This document shows positions 6,157 through 10,244 of a stretch of 10,244 nt of DNA, one piece after another. Below the pieces are notes generated by a model. It was not told where the DNA came from. It made no database searches and saw nothing but the letters and a program-made list of their open reading frames with translations. Each line of letters opens with the position of its first letter. Position 1 is the stretch's first letter. The stretch covers positions 1 to 10,244 of the forward strand of contig JAUXBJ010000026.1 of NCBI GenBank assembly GCA_030619425.1. Direction: 5' to 3'. Both the position numbers and the translations under genes were made by a program. Source of the stretch: a bacterium (GTDB lineage Bacteria > Zixibacteria > MSB-5A5 > GN15 > FEB-12).

Positions 6157-7020
6157 CTAAGCATGTAGGTTTTTTCGTTCATAGTCAACAGGACTTATCT
6201 GACCCAGGGTCGAGTGGCGTCGGGTTCGGTTATACTTCGTTTCAATCCAGGCAAAGAGCTTCTCGCGAGCCTGATCGCGACTTTCAAAGCGCTCGAATGC
6301 AACCAACTCGGTCTTGAGAGTGGCAAAGAATGACTCGACGCAGGCGTTGTCCCAGCAGTTGCTCTTACGACTCATACTTCTGATCATGGCATGTTCGGCC
6401 AGAAGGTGCTTATACGCCGTACTGGCGTAGAGACCGTCCCGGTCGCTGTGATGTAACAATCCGGGCTCAACCGATCGCCGCTTTAGAGCCTGTCGCAGAG
6501 CCGTTGTCACCAGCTTGGCGCCCAAACGGTTGGTCATCGCCCAACCCACGACCAGGCGACTGTACAGGTCAAGGACAACGGCAAGATACAAATGACCCTG
6601 GCCGGTCATGATGTAGGTAATATCGGAGGCCCAAACCCGGTTGGGGGCGGTCACGGTGAACTGACGATCAAGGATGTTGGCCGCCGCCGGTTCTCGTTTG
6701 CCGGCCTTGGTCAAGCGACGAAAGCGAACCGTTGTGCGAGCCACCAGATCATGCTGACGCATCAGACGAGCTACCCGATGACGACCGCAGACAAATCCAC
6801 CGGCCGTCAGTTCGGCATGCATCCGAGGGGATCCATAGGCCGGATCAATCACTTGATGGATCTCACGCATAGCCCTCACCAATCGCTCGTTCTCCTGAGA
6901 TCGCAAACTGGCCGGACGATCCCGCCAGGCGTAATAGCCGCTGATCGAAACACCCAGCACACGGCACAAGGACCGCACCGGATACTCTGAGGCCTGCTCT
7001 GCAAGCGCTACGTATCTCAC
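6157..7020 (-). CDS. IS3-family transposase OrfB (DDE integrase domain)
   Basis: A 287-residue protein with the rve-type integrase fold. The catalytic triad is complete and canonically spaced: Asp133 in WASDITYI, Asp193 in HHSDRD and Glu229 in NACVESFFATLKTE, giving D-59-D-35-E. An N-terminal HTH_21-like segment (about 43-95, with PAYGSPRMHAEL) precedes the catalytic core, and the C-terminal YNRTRRHSTLGQISPVDYE is typical of IS3 transposases. The motif after the second Asp reads DGLYAS where most relatives have GSQYAS or GVQYAS. It begins at a GTG that overlaps the orfA TGA in GTGA, but it is normally made as an OrfAB fusion by -1 frameshifting. Its frame is open back through the A8 run at 7049-7056, as this mechanism needs. 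Confidence 0.93.
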   Translation of the reverse strand: MRYVALAEQASEYPVRSLCRVLGVSISGYYAWRDRPASLRSQENERLVRAMREIHQVIDPAYGSPRMHAELTAGGFVCGRHRVARLMRQHDLVARTTVRFRRLTKAGKREPAAANILDRQFTVTAPNRVWASDITYIMTGQGHLYLAVVLDLYSRLVVGWAMTNRLGAKLVTTALRQALKRRSVEPGLLHHSDRDGLYASTAYKHLLAEHAMIRSMSRKSNCWDNACVESFFATLKTELVAFERFESRDQAREKLFAWIETKYNRTRRHSTLGQISPVDYERKNLHA

Positions 7021-7301
7021 TGCTCGAGTCGCTCCAACGATCCGAGCGTTTTTTTTACCATCTCCAACTCACGCTCTAAATGCCGGTTCTTCCGACGCAA
7101 CTGAACCACCTCCGAGCGCTCGACCCGACCAGCTTCATCAAACACCGACGAACCCGAGGCTCGAACCTGATTGCGCCAACGACGCAGCATGCTGTCATGA
7201 ATACCCAGACTGCGGGCGACCTGAACCAGCGGCAAGTCAGAACGTTCCAGCAGTTGCACCGCATGGAGCTTGAAATCTCGGTCAAAATGACGTCGCAACA
7301 T
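7017..7301 (-). CDS. IS3-family transposase OrfA (helix-turn-helix)
   Basis: A 94-residue DNA-binding protein. The helix-turn-helix is around residues 10-45 (FKLHAVQLLE...VARSLGIHDSMLRRW) and binds the terminal repeats. The C-terminal half from about residue 60 (VVQLRRKNRHLERELEMVKK) is a leucine-zipper-like coiled coil for multimerisation with OrfAB. I chose ATG 7301 because AGGAGG ends eight bases before it; the GTG at 7310 overlaps that ribosome site and is too close to it. Near its end the codons GTA AAA AAA ACG hold the A8 frameshift site. In this family OrfA alone tends to inhibit transposition. Confidence 0.9.
   Translation of the reverse strand: MLRRHFDRDFKLHAVQLLERSDLPLVQVARSLGIHDSMLRRWRNQVRASGSSVFDEAGRVERSEVVQLRRKNRHLERELEMVKKTLGSLERLEQ
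7049..7056 (-). promoter_or_regulatory. A8 slippery sequence for programmed -1 frameshift
   Basis: On the minus strand GTA AAA AAA ACG in orfA can slip back one base, after which reading continues AAC GCT CGG in the orfB frame. No stop occurs between here and the orfB GTG at 7020, so a single OrfAB transposase results. A AAA AAA C fits the X-XXY-YYZ rule known for IS3-family elements. Confidence 0.75.
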
Positions 7302-7345
7302 CAATAACACCTCCTAAGGTCAATCTAATACGACCTTCGTAAAGT

Positions 7346-7369
7346 GTCCACTTTATTGGGGCAAGATCA
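7346..7369 (-). repeat. Terminal inverted repeat of the IS (orfA side)
   Basis: On the minus strand it reads TGATCTTGCCCC, then AATAAA and GTGGAC. This end lies upstream of orfA and so also carries the region expected to hold the transposase promoter (7302-7345). Confidence 0.8.
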
Positions 7370-7443
7370 GTTCCGACCTACGAAGCTAATTAATCGGGCG
7401 GTGTTTGTAAGATATCGGATTTTGCAGCACCTATACTTTGGAG

Positions 7444-7471
7444 TTGTAAAAAGGTCCATTTCGGTTATATT
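7444..7471 (+). promoter_or_regulatory. Sigma70-type promoter candidate for the metallopeptidase
   Basis: TTGTAA (7444-7449) and TATATT (7466-7471) are 16 bases apart, with four and five of six consensus matches. Transcription would start near 7478, about 28 bases before the ATG and just ahead of the GGAG ribosome site (7494-7497). It lies outside the insertion sequence, so the gene does not depend on it. Confidence 0.4.
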
Positions 7472-7505
7472 GTACGTAAAATACCTATCTTTCGGAGATT
7501 ATGCC

Positions 7506-9758
7506 ATGACCGTAATTCGTACTTCGCGAATCACCCTCACCGCCATTATCCTCACCGCCATCTTCACCATTTCAGCTCAGGCTGAAATCCCGGCAGCCGA
7601 TGGAACAACATTTGATCCATCGGAGCTCCATCGCTTTCTCAGCGAAGGGAAATCGCGGGCGGCAGCCGATCGCGCCTTCGCCGCCAAGTTTTTCGCAGAA
7701 CAAGAGCGAACTAATACTCAGACCAATTACGATGTCAAGGTGTACGACATCCGTCTCCGAGTCGACGACACCACCGAGACTCTGTTCGGACGCGTGAAGT
7801 TCGTGGCTCTGGCTACTATCGACGGGGTCATCGAGGTGCAAGTGGACCTTTTAGACAATATGCCGATCGACTCGATCGTGTCACCGGCCGGAGTATTGGC
7901 TTATGCCCGGGCCGATAACATGGTCACGGTGACACTGGATCAGACCTACAATACCGACGAGCGCTTTGAGTTCGACATTTACTACTACGGTCAACCGATC
8001 GGCGGCACCAGCGTCTTCAACGGCTTCGCCTGGCATATTAAGTCCAGTGGAGAGTATAGTATTTCGAGCGTCTCGCAGCCCTATGGCGGGCGCAGTTGGT
8101 GGCCCTGCAAGGATCGTATGGACGACAAGGCGGACACCTTTCATATCGCTATCACCGCCGACACGCGCTTCTACGTGGCCTCCAACGGCAGTCTCGACTC
8201 AATCGCGATGGTGCCGGGGCACGTGCACACATTTTACTACACAATGCCGTATCCCATGGCCAGCTATCTATTCGCTATCGCTGTCTCGGATTATGCAGTG
8301 TGGTACGACGAATGGATTTACAACGATTATCAGGACACAATGCCGCTGGTGCACGCCGTTGACCCGGCTTGGTATGTGTATTCTCAGGATCATTACAACG
8401 TTACACCGACGGCGTTGACAGTGCTATCCAACAAGTACGGTGTCTACCCGTGGCATGACATCAAATACGGCCACGCCACAATGGAGTGGTGGTGCGCCAT
8501 GGAGCACCAGTCGATGAGTTGGATGTTAGGCAGCCACTCCTCCGGTTGGGGTTATTCCGAGCCGATAGTTGTGCATGAGTTGGCTCACCAATGGTGGGGC
8601 GACTACATCACCTGTGAGTCCTGGGCCGATATTTGGCTTAACGAGGGCTGGGCCACATACAGTGAGGCACTCTACTATCAGGTGCGGCTGGGATGGACCG
8701 CCTACCACGACTACATGGAATACATGGACTACAGCGATGGCACCAGCATCTACCGCGTGGACACGACCAATCCCGGCGTAGTGTTCGACTTGATCGTATA
8801 CGACAAGGCCGCGTGGGTAGTACATATGCTGCGCGGTGTCCTTGGAGACTCTATGTTCTTCGCCGGTATAGAGGACTACTATAACTCGCAGTATGCCTAT
8901 GGTGCGCTGACGACAGCAGAGTTTGAGGAAGTCTGGGAACAATCCACTGGTATGGACCTTGGCTGGTTTTTTGACGAATGGATATTCGGAGAATATCGTC
9001 CCAACTACCGTTTCGCCTATTGGGTCGAACCATCCGACAGCAGCGGTTACGATGTCTTCCTGGCGGTAGACCAGGTGCAGACCACCGATCCACAGGTGTT
9101 CAAGATGCCAATCGACTTCACCTTTGCACAGGCCGGCGCAGATCCGGACACTATCATGCTGTGGGTCAATGATCGCAAGAACACTTATGTCTTCAATTTT
9201 CCGGATTCCATAGTCGGAGTCGATCTTGATCCTCGAGGCTGGGTGCTCAAGTACAAGAGCAATGCCCCCTGGTATCTGCATTTCATAATTCTCTCGACCT
9301 TGCCGTCGGCGCAGCAGGAATTGCCGTATGAGGTAGCTCTTGACACTCGCGGTGGTAGTGGAAACAATACCTTTTCGATCACCGACGGCGCGCTGCCGAA
9401 CGGTCTCACCCTTGACGAGCAGACGGGCGTTATAACCGGTACGCCGACCGACTCCGGATCGTTCAGCTTCACGGCAAATGTCGATGACGATTACAGTAAC
9501 TTCTGGGATGAAGCGATGTTCGTGCTGCACGTTGAGCACACGCCACTGATACCGGGTGATATAGACATCAGCGGGGAAGTGAATATTGCGGACCTCATCT
9601 ACATCGTCGACTACTCCTTTACCGGCGGACCGGCGCCGTTGCTGCCCAATCTGGCCGATGTCGATGGTTCGTGCAGCATTGACATCGCCGATATAGTTCA
9701 CCTGGTGGACTACATGTTTGTTGAAGGTCCTCCCCCGGTGATGGGGTGTGTTGAGTAG
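7506..9758 (+). CDS. Secreted M1-family zinc metallopeptidase with dockerin-like C-terminus
   Basis: A 750-residue precursor. A Sec signal peptide (1-26, hydrophobic TAIILTAIFTI, likely cut after AQA) precedes an N-terminal beta-sandwich (about 70-230) and the gluzincin domain. The zinc site is HELAH (His357, Glu358, His361) plus Glu380 in NEGWATYSE, with exactly 18 residues between as in M1 peptidases. CAMEHQ (330-335) replaces the substrate-anchoring GAMEN motif, with its Glu kept, and Tyr432 in VYDKAAWVVHML fits the catalytic tyrosine. Residues about 600-676 form a putative Ig-like (He_PIG-type) domain (GLTLDEQTGVITGTP). The last 69 residues hold two dockerin type I-like calcium loops (GDIDISGEVNIAD, DVDGSCSIDIAD). 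It probably removes N-terminal amino acids from peptides outside the cell. ATG 7506 is chosen for GGAG eight bases upstream and the signal peptide. A GTG at 7344 in the same frame lies in the insertion sequence and is not credible. Confidence 0.92.
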   Translation: MTVIRTSRITLTAIILTAIFTISAQAEIPAADGTTFDPSELHRFLSEGKSRAAADRAFAAKFFAEQERTNTQTNYDVKVYDIRLRVDDTTETLFGRVKFVALATIDGVIEVQVDLLDNMPIDSIVSPAGVLAYARADNMVTVTLDQTYNTDERFEFDIYYYGQPIGGTSVFNGFAWHIKSSGEYSISSVSQPYGGRSWWPCKDRMDDKADTFHIAITADTRFYVASNGSLDSIAMVPGHVHTFYYTMPYPMASYLFAIAVSDYAVWYDEWIYNDYQDTMPLVHAVDPAWYVYSQDHYNVTPTALTVLSNKYGVYPWHDIKYGHATMEWWCAMEHQSMSWMLGSHSSGWGYSEPIVVHELAHQWWGDYITCESWADIWLNEGWATYSEALYYQVRLGWTAYHDYMEYMDYSDGTSIYRVDTTNPGVVFDLIVYDKAAWVVHMLRGVLGDSMFFAGIEDYYNSQYAYGALTTAEFEEVWEQSTGMDLGWFFDEWIFGEYRPNYRFAYWVEPSDSSGYDVFLAVDQVQTTDPQVFKMPIDFTFAQAGADPDTIMLWVNDRKNTYVFNFPDSIVGVDLDPRGWVLKYKSNAPWYLHFIILSTLPSAQQELPYEVALDTRGGSGNNTFSITDGALPNGLTLDEQTGVITGTPTDSGSFSFTANVDDDYSNFWDEAMFVLHVEHTPLIPGDIDISGEVNIADLIYIVDYSFTGGPAPLLPNLADVDGSCSIDIADIVHLVDYMFVEGPPPVMGCVE

Positions 9759-9767
9759 CACGTATTG

Positions 9768-9784
9768 AGCGCAGACTCTGCGCT
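9768..9784 (+). terminator. Short hairpin after the peptidase gene, weak terminator candidate
   Basis: AGCGCAG (9768-9774) and CTGCGCT (9778-9784) form a perfect 7-bp stem with a 3-base loop, ten bases past the stop codon. Only GTAACATTTCGG follows, with no real T-run, so efficient intrinsic termination is doubtful. Position and stem strength are the only support. Confidence 0.3.
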
Positions 9785-10081
9785 GTAACATTTCGGTTGA
9801 GAGGATCCATCCAGGTCGGGCATGAACCGATTGAGCCGCTCGACCTTGCGGCAACAGAACCTCTCTTTGACCACTTTTCGCTTGACAAAACCTCCATCGC
9901 ATAGTTAATTGAATGCAGGAGGAATAGTTAGCAGGGTTCCTTCACCTCACCGCAGCCTATAAGCTTTCCCTTCTCGTTTAGTGATTGACTGACTTCATTT
10001 GGCAAAAACAGGTATCCCTAGTTTCTTGACCGCTCTTCGCCAGGGAAACGGCAAAGACCGCCAATTAAGGAGGAATCGCCT

Positions 10082-10162
10082 ATGCACCAATCCGTCCACA
10101 GCGCCGTTCTCGGTAGCAGCCGGGTGGTAGTGTGGACATGCCAAGCGCATGCAAAAACGTAA
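10082..10162 (+). CDS. Possible small protein or leader peptide (26 residues)
   Basis: ATG at 10082 is preceded by AAGGAGG (10067-10073) with eight bases between, the strongest ribosome site in the window. The frame reads MHQSVHSAVLGSSRVVVWTC and ends at TAA (10160-10162) after 26 codons. No family is recognised. The coding stretch contains a 7-bp inverted repeat GTCCACA (10094-10100) / TGTGGAC (10131-10137), so the RNA may fold over the ORF. It may be a leader peptide for a gene beyond the window, a stand-alone microprotein, or the front of a decayed gene. Confidence 0.3.
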   Translation: MHQSVHSAVLGSSRVVVWTCQAHAKT

Positions 10163-10244
10163 GACAAACCACAGCTAGATCGGAGTTGTCTCGATCTCCT
10201 GGTTGGGCGTCGAACAGGTTTGTGGGATCAGGGAGCGATCCCCC

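Larger units (their letters stand above)
6127..7369 (-). mobile_element. IS3-family insertion sequence, apparently complete
   Basis: About 1243 bp, within the normal IS3-family range, with imperfect terminal inverted repeats of 24 bp. The left end starts TGATCTTCCCCC and the inverted right end TGATCTTGCCCC, 19 of 24 positions agreeing. Ends are TG and CA as is usual for the family. It carries orfA and orfB on the minus strand with a 4-base overlap and an A8 slippery run. All catalytic residues are present and no frame is broken, so it could be active. No 3-4 base target duplication is visible (AAC on the left, GTT on the right), which suggests later change or recombination. It sits between the PilX-like gene and the metallopeptidase, opposite to both in orientation, and interrupts neither. 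Confidence 0.9.
6115..7381. repeat. 12-bp inverted repeat flanking the insertion sequence
   Basis: GTAGGTCGAAAC (6115-6126) directly precedes the left end and GTTCCGACCTAC (7370-7381) directly follows the right end. They are inverted complements at 11 of 12 positions. If the element is removed they join into a near-perfect 24-bp palindrome beginning GTAGG and ending CCTAC, like the repeat at 364-420. Either the element landed in the centre of a genomic palindrome, or the terminal repeats of the element are really 36 bp long. The usual TG...CA ends of the family favour the first reading. Confidence 0.6.
9759..10244. other. 486-base downstream region, no large gene
   Basis: After the peptidase stop there is a short hairpin (9768-9784). 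Bases 9785-10060 are AT-mixed sequence with many stops in the plus frames and no convincing promoter; a minus-strand frame starting at 9897 runs into the antisense of the peptidase and has no ribosome site. AGGAGGAAT occurs at 9917 without a start codon after it, and again before the small ORF at 10082. The final bases include GGGATC (10224-10229) / GATCCC (10237-10242), an inverted repeat that may continue past the edge. Confidence 0.5.

Noticed and set aside
7344..7505. N-terminal extension of the metallopeptidase from GTG 7344
   Set aside because: It would begin in the IS terminal repeat and place 54 unrelated residues before a perfect signal peptide with its own ribosome site.
8526..9902. 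Long minus-strand open frame (458 codons) opposite the metallopeptidase
   Set aside because: It is the antisense shadow of a clear M1 peptidase, has no ribosome site and no recognisable protein motifs.
10026..10130. c-di-GMP (GEMM-I) riboswitch suggested by GGCAAAG and GGTAGCAGCCGGGT
   Set aside because: The fragments recall GEMM, but the GGCAAACC core, the GACGCAAAGC block with its pairing partner, and the tetraloop receptor are not in order. A covariance-model search would settle it.
1..10244. CRISPR arrays, tRNA or rRNA genes, and defence systems
   Set aside because: No spacer-separated repeats, cloverleaf or rRNA-like segments, or defence-type genes were seen. The only tandem array (241-320) has no spacers.

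Overview
The window looks like bacterial chromosome from an uncultured, GC-moderate lineage. Three features point to the FCB-like candidate phyla (Zixibacteria or a relative): dispersed GC-rich palindromes of the GTAGG...CCTAC type, a secreted metallopeptidase ending in a dockerin-like module, and a minor-pilin cassette with an oversized PilX-like protein. This placement is an inference from style and gene content, not from a marker gene.

Layout. Bases 1-416 hold no convincing gene. They are packed with repeats: a nested hairpin (63-109), four 20-bp tandem units (241-320) whose last copy is an ATTCCC-N8-GGGAAT palindrome, and a REP-like palindrome (364-420) that overlaps the stop codon of the next gene. 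Three minus-strand genes follow, read from right to left: an NAD(P)-dependent aldehyde dehydrogenase (2768-1344), a small membrane protein (1208-831) and a RidA/YjgF-family protein (803-417) that lacks the catalytic arginine. The last two are spaced like an operon.

A 474-base divergent gap (2769-3242) contains hairpins and an operator-like dyad. It precedes a tight plus-strand operon of three prepilin-like proteins: PilV-like (3243-3608), PilW-like (3617-4441) and a large PilX-like protein (4457-6089). The third gene is split by one extra T in a T7 run (4920-4926). No FimT/FimU, PilE or PilY1 partner is visible.

An apparently intact IS3-family insertion sequence (about 6127-7369, orfA/orfB on the minus strand, A8 frameshift site, D-59-D-35-E catalytic triad) starts 37 bases after the pilX stop. 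It lies exactly between the two arms of a 12-bp inverted repeat, as if it had landed in the centre of a genomic palindrome.

Beyond it, with its own promoter candidate, is a secreted M1-family zinc metallopeptidase (7506-9758) with a signal peptide, HELAH-18-E zinc site, Ig-like putative domain and C-terminal dockerin-like repeat. The last 486 bases have no large gene, but they contain a 26-codon ORF with a near-perfect Shine-Dalgarno sequence (10082-10162) inside potentially structured RNA.

Functionally the window joins housekeeping metabolism (aldehyde oxidation, RidA-type protein) with cell-surface biology (type IV pilus tip components and a secreted, probably surface-attached aminopeptidase). 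I saw no defence system, CRISPR array, tRNA or rRNA.
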